A stretch of DNA of 7,683 nucleotides from DASXTS01 sp036505275 (GTDB lineage Bacteria; Actinomycetota; Actinomycetes; Mycobacteriales; Pseudonocardiaceae), in assembly GCA_036505275.1 (NCBI GenBank), contig DASXTS010000348.1:1-7683 (forward strand). Direction: 5' to 3'. The notes beneath the pieces were generated by a model. The model ran no database searches. It was not told the DNA's origin and saw only the letters and a list, made by a program, of their open reading frames with translations. Below, one piece after another: positions 1-5,626 of the stretch. How positions within the stretch are numbered: position 1 is the first letter of the stretch; every line of letters begins with the position of its first letter. Position numbers and translations under genes: made by a program.

Positions 1-92
1 TGGGTCTCCAGATCGGCCTTGTGCGCCGCGGCGATGTCGTCGATCCCCGCGCCCGGGGGCAGGTTGTTGTGCACGTCCATGAACAGGGCCAT
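1..92 (-). CDS. DUF4242 / SCO4226-family small nickel-binding protein, N-terminal part
   Basis: Only the first 30 codons are present; the gene runs off the left edge. The ATG at 92-90 is preceded by a GGGAG Shine-Dalgarno (104-100) at 7 nt spacing. The peptide begins MALFMDVHNNLPPGAG and continues through an AAAHKADLET segment. This resembles the start of the DUF4242 family, including Streptomyces coelicolor SCO4226, whose members open with M-A-x-F-M-D-V-H and have an A-H-x-x-D-L helix shortly after. Family members are about 80-90 residue ferredoxin-like-fold proteins, and SCO4226 is described as binding nickel. No signal peptide or membrane segment is visible. The gene is divergent from gnd and shares its upstream region. 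The family call rests on a short stretch, so the molecular role is uncertain. Confidence 0.7.
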   Translation of the reverse strand, partial: MALFMDVHNNLPPGAGIDDIAAAHKADLET

Positions 93-99
93 CGTCGTA

Positions 100-107
100 C
101 TCCCTTC
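100..107 (-). promoter_or_regulatory. Ribosome binding site of the DUF4242 gene
   Basis: On the minus strand this reads GAAGGGAG. It ends 7 nt before the ATG at 92, a normal actinobacterial Shine-Dalgarno distance. It is the main support for the chosen start, because only a fragment of the gene is visible. Confidence 0.65.
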
Positions 108-162
108 GTCCGCCGTCTGCCGGAGCGTCCTGACCGGCGCAAACGACGCTACGGATGCGACC

Positions 163-181
163 TTCCCAGATCGTTCCCAGA
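163..181. repeat. Direct repeat TTCCCAGA x2 with 11-bp period, possible operator
   Basis: TTCCCAGA occurs at 163-170 and again at 174-181, so the copies are 11 bp apart, one helical turn. They lie in the 280-bp gene-free region between the divergent DUF4242 and gnd genes. Tandem half-sites with an 11-bp period are typical of OmpR/PhoP-type response regulators, for example the 11-bp direct-repeat units of the Streptomyces PhoP box. The match to any named consensus is only partial, so no specific regulator is assigned. The repeat is seen; the operator role is inferred. Confidence 0.35.
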
Positions 182-182
182 A

Positions 183-213
183 TTGACGGGTCACGGGTCG
201 GAGGTCATTACAT
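183..213 (+). promoter_or_regulatory. Weak candidate promoter for gnd
   Basis: TTGACG at 183-188 is a good match to a housekeeping -35 element. The downstream region has only poor -10 candidates: CATTAC at 206-211 (17 nt spacer) and TTACAT at 208-213 (19 nt spacer). It would put the start of transcription roughly 150 nt upstream of the gnd ATG and leave a long leader. Actinobacterial promoters are degenerate, so this is only suggestive. Confidence 0.25.
189..209. repeat. Three heptad repeats with GGTC core
   Basis: GGTCACG, GGTCGGA and GGTCATT follow one another without gaps at 189-195, 196-202 and 203-209. The GGTC core recurs exactly every 7 bp, and the repeat lies between the candidate -35 and -10 elements of gnd. 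Heptad arrays can be protein-binding sites, but no regulator is recognised. It may also be chance in GC-rich DNA. Confidence 0.3.
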
Positions 214-222
214 CGAGTGATG
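206..222. promoter_or_regulatory. Near-palindrome CATTAC-N5-GTGATG, possible operator
   Basis: CATTAC (206-211) and GTGATG (217-222) are inverted copies with 5 of 6 positions matching, around a 5-bp spacer. This AT-richer patch stands out from its surroundings and overlaps the candidate -10 region of gnd. Size and symmetry suit a dimeric helix-turn-helix repressor. No family is identified, and the role is inferred from symmetry and position alone. Confidence 0.3.
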
Positions 223-310
223 CCGGAGCTGTCACGTGCCACCGGCTGAGGCGGAACGGATCAGCGCACCCTTCGGCCCCCCGCCGAACTCGTATTCGGC
301 CTTCGTGGAT

Positions 311-350
311 GCTTGGTCGACTCGTGGCCGAGACGGGCATCATGCCAAGC
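311..350 (+). promoter_or_regulatory. Potential stem structure in the gnd leader
   Basis: GCTTGG (311-316) is an exact inverted match to CCAAGC (345-350), extendable by one G-T wobble pair. Inside it are a CTCG/CGAG hairpin (321-324 with 329-332) and a perfect 11-bp DNA palindrome GGCAT-C-ATGCC (336-346). The structure ends 8 nt before the Shine-Dalgarno at 359-366. It could affect translation initiation, or the palindrome could be an operator. No known riboswitch class is recognised. Confidence 0.3.
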
Positions 351-358
351 TGAACTCC

Positions 359-366
359 AAGGAGGT
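359..366 (+). promoter_or_regulatory. Strong ribosome binding site of gnd
   Basis: AAGGAGGT is a near-perfect complement to the 16S rRNA 3' end. Its GGAGG core (361-365) is 7 nt before the ATG at 373. This fixes the start there rather than at the in-frame ATG at 313, which has no comparable site and would add 20 residues that do not look like the family. Confidence 0.85.
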
Positions 367-372
367 GTCGGG

Positions 373-1848
373 ATGAGTGAGCCGACCGGACAGAGCCGCA
401 TCGGGGTGACCGGGCTGGCGGTGATGGGGGCGAACCTGGCGCGAAACATCGCCCGCCGGGGGTTCCCGATCGCCGTGCACAACCGGACCACCGCCCGGAT
501 GACCGAGTTCATCGCGGCGTACGGCGACGAGGGCACCTTCACCGGCGCGGAGACCCTCGAGGACTTCGTCGCCGCGCTGGAGCGGCCGCGAAAGATCATC
601 GTAATGGTGAAGGCCGGCGCGCCGGTCGACGGCGTGATCGAGGAGCTCGCCCCGCTGCTCGACCAGGGCGACATCATCATCGACGCCGGCAATTCGCTTT
701 TCGCCGACACCAAGCGCCGCACCGACGCCTGCGCCGCCCGCGGGCTGCGGTTCATGGGGGTCGGAGTGTCCGGCGGCGAGGAGGGCGCGCTGCTCGGACC
801 CAGCATCATGCCCGGCGGCGACCCTGCGGCGTACGCGGAGGTCGAGCAGATCTTCACGGCCATCGCGGCGGTCGTCGACGGCACGCCGTGTTGCGTGCAT
901 GTCGGGCCGGAGGGCGCCGGCCACTACGTGAAGATGGTGCACAACGGGATCGAATACGCCGACATCCAGCTCATAGCTGAGGCCTACGACCTGCTCACCC
1001 ACGTCGTCGGCATGGACGCCCCGTCGATCGCGAAGATCTTCGAGGAGTGGAACTCCGGCGATCTGGAGTCGTTCCTCATCGAGATCACCGCAAAGGTGCT
1101 CGCGAAGACCGACGATCGCACCGGCGGGCCACTGGTCGACGTGATCCTCGACCAGGCCGAGCAGAAGGGCACCGGCACCTGGACGGCGATCGACGCGCTG
1201 AACCTCGGCGTCCCGCTGACCGGCATCACCGAGGCGGTTTTCGCCCGCGGCCTGTCCGCGCTGCGCGAGGAGCGGAAGGCCGCGGCGACGACGCTGGCCG
1301 GCCCCCGCCCCGGCGAGGGCAATGCCCTGACCGACCTCGCCCGTACCGACCTCGACGACTTGGTCGACGACATCCGTAAGGCCCTCTACGCCAGCAAGGT
1401 GGTGGCGTACGCCCAAGGCTTCGCGCAGATGCGGGCCGCGTCGGAGGCGAACGGATGGGACCTCGACCTCGGCGCGATGGCGAAGATCTGGCGGGGTGGC
1501 TGCATCATCCGCGCTCAGTTCCTGAATCGGATCAGCGAGGCGTATGCCGAGCACGGCGACGTCGTGAACCTGTTGATGGTTCCGTACTTCACCGAGGCGG
1601 TCGCTCAGGCACAGGACGCCTGGCGCCGGGTGGTGGTGACGGCGACGGAGCGGGGCGTGGCGATTCCGGCGTTCGCCTCGTCGCTGTCCTACTACGACGG
1701 CTACCGGCGCGAGCGCGGCCCGGCCAACCTCATCCAGGGGCTGCGCGACTTCTTCGGCGCCCACACCTACAGGCGCATCGACGACGCCGGCACGTTCCAC
1801 ACCCGCTGGGCCCAGGACGGCACCGAGGTTCGGATCTCTGGCGCCTGA
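373..1848 (+). CDS. gnd: 6-phosphogluconate dehydrogenase, decarboxylating (NADP-type)
   Basis: Complete protein of 491 residues, a normal length for the long (about 470-490 residue) Gnd subfamily. It oxidatively decarboxylates 6-phosphogluconate to ribulose 5-phosphate and reduces NADP in the cytosolic oxidative pentose phosphate pathway. The N-terminal Rossmann domain starts with GVTGLAVMGANLARNI (11-26). It is followed by HNRT (36-39), whose Arg is the usual NADP-phosphate contact. DAGNS (104-108) and the signature SGGEEGALLGPSIMPGG (133-149) bind substrate. In GAGHYVKMVHNGIEY (181-195), Lys187 and Glu194 correspond to the catalytic pair. The helical C-terminal domain has KGTGTWTAIDAL (265-276), WRGGCIIR (373-380) and RDFFGAHTY (458-466), which supplies the phosphate-binding His464 from the partner subunit. 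All key residues are intact. The gene is divergent from DUF4242 and convergent with hyfG, with 26 bp between stop codons and no clear terminator hairpin there. No zwf or other pathway gene is in view. Confidence 0.97.
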   Translation: MSEPTGQSRIGVTGLAVMGANLARNIARRGFPIAVHNRTTARMTEFIAAYGDEGTFTGAETLEDFVAALERPRKIIVMVKAGAPVDGVIEELAPLLDQGDIIIDAGNSLFADTKRRTDACAARGLRFMGVGVSGGEEGALLGPSIMPGGDPAAYAEVEQIFTAIAAVVDGTPCCVHVGPEGAGHYVKMVHNGIEYADIQLIAEAYDLLTHVVGMDAPSIAKIFEEWNSGDLESFLIEITAKVLAKTDDRTGGPLVDVILDQAEQKGTGTWTAIDALNLGVPLTGITEAVFARGLSALREERKAAATTLAGPRPGEGNALTDLARTDLDDLVDDIRKALYASKVVAYAQGFAQMRAASEANGWDLDLGAMAKIWRGGCIIRAQFLNRISEAYAEHGDVVNLLMVPYFTEAVAQAQDAWRRVVVTATERGVAIPAFASSLSYYDGYRRERGPANLIQGLRDFFGAHTYRRIDDAGTFHTRWAQDGTEVRISGA

Positions 1849-1874
1849 CGGCCCCTGACGCGCCGCCCCGAGGG

Positions 1875-3371
1875 TCAGAGGTCGTTGCCGGCGTAGGAGA
1901 GGTTGAAGCTCTTATTGGCCAGTGGAAAGTCGGGCACGATCGCGTCGGTCAGGGCCAAGGGCAGCGCCGGCCAGTTGAAGAAGCTCGGGTCGACGATCTT
2001 GACGCGGGTCAGCGTGCCGGACGGGGACAGTTCGACGCGGTGCACGATGGTGCCGCGCCAGCCCTCGACGATGCCGACGCCCGATCCGTCGCCGGCGAGG
2101 GTGCCCGTCGGAGCCGGTGGCGGCCCGGTGGTGTCGGTGCCCTGGAGCAGGTGGGTGATAACGGCGATCGAGGTGGGGATCTCCTCGGCGCGGACCAGAA
2201 ACCGGGACAGCACGTCGCCACCGGTGTGGGTGTGCGCGGTGAGGGCGGGTCCGCGGTCAACGAAGGGGTGCTCGAACCGGGCGTCGGTGGGCAGCCCGCT
2301 GGCGCGGGCCACGTAGCCGAGGGTGCCCAGGTCGGTGGCCTGTTGCAGGGTGAGGACAGCGGTACCGGCGAAGCGGTCCCGTACCACGCTGTGGCCAAGG
2401 GCCAGGGACACGATCTCGTCGACGTCCTCGGCGATGGCGGCGAGTTGGCGTTGGTCGGGTGGTCGCCGCAGGCCGGCGCCGCCGGGATGGATACCACCGC
2501 GGAGCAGCCGGTGCCCGGTGGCCTCGTCGTTGATCCGCAACAGTCGCTCCCGGACGTGCTGGGCGTGGGCGTTGAGGATGGCGTGGCCGGCGTCGTTGCA
2601 TAGCGCGCCGATGTCGGCGACGTGGTTGTACAGGCGTTCGAGCTCGAGCAGCACGGCCCTGGTCCGCTGGGCCTGCTGGGACACCGGGATGCCCAGTGCG
2701 TCCTCGACGGCGAGGCAGAAGGCCAGCGTGTGGCCGACCGCGGTGTCGCCGCTGACCCGCTCGGCCAGCTCGACGGCATGCTCGGGGCTGCGTCCGTCGA
2801 AGAGCTTCTCGAGTCCCTTGTGGACGAACCAGAGGCGGGCCTTGAGATTGAGGACGGTCTCGCCCACGACCGAGAAGCGGAAGTGGCCGGGTTCGATCAG
2901 CCCGGCGTGCACCGGGCCGACCGGGATCTCGTACACGCCGGGGCCCTCGACGGTGCGGAACGGGAACGGGCCCTCCACGTCGCCGAAGTCCGGTGGCGGG
3001 CCGGCGTCGTGCCGCATCGGGTGCCAGCCGCGCGGCCAGTGGAAGTGCCGCACGAGCCGCATCGGCTGCGGGTGGTCATCGGGCACGATGCCGTACAGGT
3101 CGCGCATCTCGCGCTCGAACCGGCCGGCCGGGAAGGACAGCCCGGCCAGGCTCGGCAGGTGCGGGTGCTCCCGGCGCAGGGGTACGTGCAGCTCGACGCG
3201 CCGGTCCGGGTAGCCGGCCGTGAACAGGTAGACGGCCCGCAACCGGTCCCCGTCGTCGTGGCCGGCGACCAGTGCGACCCGGTAGCCGTCGCCGAGCAGC
3301 GCGGCGGCGCGCGCGGGCAACTCAGCAGGGGTGATGACCGCGGCGTCGCGGCGCCGGCCGACGTGTGTCAC
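1875..3371 (-). CDS. hyfG: HyfG/HycE-like NuoC-NuoD fusion subunit without NiFe ligands
   Basis: 498 residues if started at the GTG at 3371-3369. That start overlaps the hyfF stop (GTGA) and has GGGAG just upstream. Residues about 20-130 form a NuoC-like 30 kDa domain with the signature EREMRDLYGI (86-95). Residues about 145-498 are homologous to NuoD and the group 4 NiFe hydrogenase large subunit: IPVGPVHAG (149-157, with His155), FVHKGLEK (182-189), LAVEDALG (220-227), RVKIVDPSFFNWPALP (456-471). The cysteines that hold the NiFe centre are missing. The L1 position reads RVSGDT (205-210; Ser207 and Thr210 replace Cys), and the C-terminal L2 position reads SFNLSYAGND (488-497; Ser492 and Gly495 replace Cys). 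The only cysteines, Cys219 and Cys258, are elsewhere. The protein ends right after L2, with no maturation-peptidase tail. It is the last gene of the operon and is probably the cytoplasmic arm subunit of a complex I-related, non-hydrogenase complex. M. tuberculosis Rv0087 ('HycE', about 490 residues as I recall) is the likely counterpart. The fold is clear; the reaction is unknown. Confidence 0.9.
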   Translation of the reverse strand: MTHVGRRRDAAVITPAELPARAAALLGDGYRVALVAGHDDGDRLRAVYLFTAGYPDRRVELHVPLRREHPHLPSLAGLSFPAGRFEREMRDLYGIVPDDHPQPMRLVRHFHWPRGWHPMRHDAGPPPDFGDVEGPFPFRTVEGPGVYEIPVGPVHAGLIEPGHFRFSVVGETVLNLKARLWFVHKGLEKLFDGRSPEHAVELAERVSGDTAVGHTLAFCLAVEDALGIPVSQQAQRTRAVLLELERLYNHVADIGALCNDAGHAILNAHAQHVRERLLRINDEATGHRLLRGGIHPGGAGLRRPPDQRQLAAIAEDVDEIVSLALGHSVVRDRFAGTAVLTLQQATDLGTLGYVARASGLPTDARFEHPFVDRGPALTAHTHTGGDVLSRFLVRAEEIPTSIAVITHLLQGTDTTGPPPAPTGTLAGDGSGVGIVEGWRGTIVHRVELSPSGTLTRVKIVDPSFFNWPALPLALTDAIVPDFPLANKSFNLSYAGNDL

Positions 3372-4948
3372 GGCGCTCCCATCAGGGCGTCGGCGGCATG
3401 CAGCAGCAACTGCTGAACTCCCCCGCCGGCGAGGCCGAGCGCCGCACAGGCCGCCAGCCCCGCCAGCATTGGCGTGGCGGTGGCCACCGGCAGGCGAGGT
3501 GGCGCGCTGGCCGCGCCCGGCCCATCGGCTGCCCACACCCGCGTCGCGGCCGGCCCGTCCACCGCCGGCGCCGCGCCCAGCAGCATGCGGCCGGTGTGGC
3601 CGAACATCGCGGCGGCGATGACCAGCATGAGCAGCAGGGCGGCCGTGGTGACCCAGCCGAGGCCGGTGGCGAAGCCGGCGCGGGCGATGCCCAACTCGCT
3701 GGCGAACAGGCTGAACGGCGGGAACCCGACGAGCGCCGCGACGCCGAGCCCGAAGCAGGCCGCCAGCACGGGTTGGCGGCCGGCGAGTGCGCTGACTTCG
3801 CCGATCAAGCTGGTGCCTGTGGTCTGCAGGATGCGGCCCGAGCCGAGGAAGAGCACCGCCTTGGCCAGCCCGTGGCCCAGGACGTGCAGCAGCACGGCGG
3901 CGATGGCGAGCCGGCTGCCGGCGGCCGCGCCCAGGGCCAGCAGGCCCATGTGCTCGATGCTGGAGTAGGCGAGCATCCGCTTGTAGTCGCGCTGGGCCAG
4001 CAGCAGCGACGCCGCGACCGTCAGCGTCGCGAGCGCTATGACGGCCAGCAGGGTGCGGGCGAAGCCGATGCCGAGCGCCGCGTCGGCGATCACTTTGATC
4101 CGCAGGACGGCGTAGAAGGCCACCGACAGCAGCACGCCGGACATCAGGGCGGAGACCGGGGCGGGCGCCTGGCTGTGCGCGTCCGGTAGCCAGGCGTGCA
4201 GCGGCGCCAGACCGGCCTTGGTGCCGAACCCGATGACGAGCAGCGCGACCGCAATCCGAGTTACGCCGGGGTCCAGGCCGGCCGCGCCGCTGGCCAGCGC
4301 GGCCCAGTCCAGTCCCGGTCTTGTCGGGGCATGCGCCGCGGCGAAGTTCAGCAGGACGGTGCCGAGGAACGCCAGCGCGATCCCGGCCGAGCAGATCACG
4401 ACATACTTCCAGGCGGCCTCCAGCGCGGTCCTGGTGCGGCGCTGGCCGACCAGAAACGCGGTCACGATCGTGGTGGCTTCCACGGCCACCCAGAGCACGC
4501 CGAGGTTCGCGGCCAGCACGGCCAGCGCCATGGCGGCCAGGAATGCCTGCACGAGCAGGCCGTACTGGCGGATGGTGCGCGGGGTCGCGCGGCCCGCGTC
4601 CAGCTCGGCTCGCAGGTAGGCCGGGCTGGCCGCGGTGGCCAGCAGCGCGACGGCGCCAATCACGACAACCATGTACGCGCTGAGCGCGTCGGCGCGCAGC
4701 GGTCCGGCGGTGATCGCGGCGGCGCCCGGCCTGCCGACGGCGGCGGCGAGCGCGATCCCGGCGGCGAGCTGGCCGGCGGCGCACCCAGCGCCGACGAACC
4801 CAGCGCCTACGAGTCCAGCGCCGACGAGTCCAGCGCCGGCGAGCCCCGTGCCGGTGAAACGGGCGGCGCGGCGCCGGCCGGCGATGGCGTACGCGAGGAC
4901 GCCGAGCGCCGGCAGCGCGATCGGGGCGGCGAGCAGCAGTGTGGTCAT
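3368..4948 (-). CDS. hyfF: HyfF-like antiporter-type (NuoN/NuoM-like) membrane subunit
   Basis: 526 residues. The ATG at 4948-4946 overlaps the hyfE stop (TGATG), and an AGGAG lies 11 nt upstream. It is a proton-conducting transporter family (Proton_antipo_M) protein with about 13-14 hydrophobic segments. Conserved ion-path residues are present: Glu157 in WVAVEATTI (153-161), Lys244 and His251 in FGTKAGLAPLHAWLPDAH (241-258), and His354, His359 and Lys363 in LLHVLGHGLAKAVLF (353-367). Glu418 in FASELG (415-420) is another candidate. The region AHSQAPAPVSALMSG (257-271) is typical of the family. The protein should pump protons or sodium ions across the cytoplasmic membrane, coupled to redox chemistry at the HyfG arm. 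An unusual (G-L/F-V/A-G-A) repeat spans residues 35-55, encoded by a 15-bp tandem repeat. A Pro/Ala/Gly-rich loop (about 456-488) precedes the last membrane segment. M. tuberculosis HycQ (Rv0086) is the probable counterpart. Confidence 0.93.
   Translation of the reverse strand: MTTLLLAAPIALPALGVLAYAIAGRRRAARFTGTGLAGAGLVGAGLVGAGFVGAGCAAGQLAAGIALAAAVGRPGAAAITAGPLRADALSAYMVVVIGAVALLATAASPAYLRAELDAGRATPRTIRQYGLLVQAFLAAMALAVLAANLGVLWVAVEATTIVTAFLVGQRRTRTALEAAWKYVVICSAGIALAFLGTVLLNFAAAHAPTRPGLDWAALASGAAGLDPGVTRIAVALLVIGFGTKAGLAPLHAWLPDAHSQAPAPVSALMSGVLLSVAFYAVLRIKVIADAALGIGFARTLLAVIALATLTVAASLLLAQRDYKRMLAYSSIEHMGLLALGAAAGSRLAIAAVLLHVLGHGLAKAVLFLGSGRILQTTGTSLIGEVSALAGRQPVLAACFGLGVAALVGFPPFSLFASELGIARAGFATGLGWVTTAALLLMLVIAAAMFGHTGRMLLGAAPAVDGPAATRVWAADGPGAASAPPRLPVATATPMLAGLAACAALGLAGGGVQQLLLHAADALMGAP
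4785..4859. repeat. 15-bp tandem repeat inside hyfF
   Basis: Plus-strand units of the type CCAGCGCCGACGAGT occur head-to-tail at 4785-4799, 4800-4814, 4815-4829 and 4830-4844. A decayed fifth unit follows at 4845-4859. On the minus strand they encode the pentapeptide Gly-Leu/Phe-Val/Ala-Gly-Ala in the hyfF frame (residues 35-55). Differences between units are silent or conservative, and the period keeps the frame, so copy number could change without breaking the gene. Confidence 0.8.
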
Positions 4949-5619
4949 CAGTCGCGCAGCTCCTGCAGCTCGTCGAGGTCGGCGTCGCCGAAGGTGGCCC
5001 GGATCCGGGTCGCCAGGATCTGCAGCACGAGCACGGCGAACAGCACGTCGAGCGAGACGCCGAGCTCGACCAGCAGCGGCACGCCGGCGGTGGTGAGGAA
5101 CGCGCTGGCCGTGATCCCGTTGTCGACCAGCAGGAAGCCGACCACCTGCGACATTGCCCTGCGGCGGGTGACCAGCACGAAGAACCCGATCAGCACCACG
5201 GTCAGGCCCACCGGTACGGCGTGCGTGGCTGGCGACGGCGCCAGCTCGACCAGCGGGCCGGAGACCGCGTAGGCGATCATGGTCAACGCCGCAGCGGCGA
5301 GCAGCGAGGCGGCGACGTTGACCAGCGGTCGGGTCTCCCGCGCCGGCCCGGCGCCGGCCAGCGCCCGTAGCAGCAGCCACGGCAGCAGCACCGCGCGCAG
5401 CGCGAGGATGCCGGCCGCCAGCGCGCCGAGCTCGGCCGAGCCGTCGTGCCCGGCGATCACCGCCACGATGCCGGCCAGCGCGACCCCTTGCAGCGCGAAC
5501 AGCCGCACGATCACCGTGAGCTCGCGGCGCGCCAGCACCAGCACCGCAGCCAGCAGGAACGCGCCGCAGGCCAGGTCGAGCAGCTGCACGTAGGTGGTGT
5601 CCGTCACGGTGGCCGTCAC
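4948..5619 (-). CDS. hyfE: HyfE-like (NuoK-related) small membrane subunit
   Basis: 223 residues from the GTG at 5619-5617, which leaves a 7-nt gap after the hyfC stop. A second GTG at 5607 would give 219 residues, close to the roughly 220 of M. tuberculosis HycP (Rv0085). Neither has a clear Shine-Dalgarno, so the start is uncertain and initiation probably depends on coupling. There are about 7 hydrophobic segments. The signature region is GFLLVDNGITASAF (161-174), followed by PLLVELGVSLDVLF (181-194) with Glu185, the pattern of hydrogenase-4 component E. Asp166 sits where many HyfE proteins have Glu (ENG); this acidic residue lies in the membrane ion path of NuoK-like subunits, so the charge is kept. 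The tail GDADLDELQELRD is acidic and cytoplasmic-looking. The subunit should link HyfC to the antiporter-like subunits. The hyfF start overlaps its stop. Confidence 0.88.
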   Translation of the reverse strand: MTATVTDTTYVQLLDLACGAFLLAAVLVLARRELTVIVRLFALQGVALAGIVAVIAGHDGSAELGALAAGILALRAVLLPWLLLRALAGAGPARETRPLVNVAASLLAAAALTMIAYAVSGPLVELAPSPATHAVPVGLTVVLIGFFVLVTRRRAMSQVVGFLLVDNGITASAFLTTAGVPLLVELGVSLDVLFAVLVLQILATRIRATFGDADLDELQELRD

Positions 5620-5626
5620 TTGCCCG

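Noticed and set aside
313..372. Upstream ATG adding 20 residues to gnd
   Set aside because: It has no Shine-Dalgarno, and its extra residues do not fit the family, whereas the ATG at 373 has AAGGAGGT at ideal spacing.
340..1800. 486-codon open frame on the minus strand opposite gnd
   Set aside because: It lies fully antisense to a well-conserved gnd. The product is Arg/Gly/Val/Asp-biased with no recognisable motif, a typical GC-rich shadow frame.
1849..1880. Bidirectional terminator between the convergent gnd and hyfG genes
   Set aside because: Only a 5-bp CTGAC/GTCAG inverted match with a 14-nt loop is present, with no T-tract. This is too weak to call.
1971..1991. DPSFFNW (HyfG 461-467) as the degenerate L2 DPCxxC motif
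   Set aside because: It aligns instead with the APSFVNL segment of NuoD and the ASFYNW segment of HycE, about 27 residues before L2. The true L2 position is SFNLSYAGND near the C-terminus.
1455..2603. 382-codon plus-strand frame bridging gnd and hyfG
   Set aside because: It overlaps two well-supported genes in other frames and is low-complexity in composition, with no family features.
3372..4784. Upstream extension of the hyfG frame, suggesting a 969-residue fusion protein
   Set aside because: The extension is Arg-rich shadow sequence overlapping hyfF. The homologous part starts at the GTG at 3371, which overlaps the hyfF stop in the usual coupled way.
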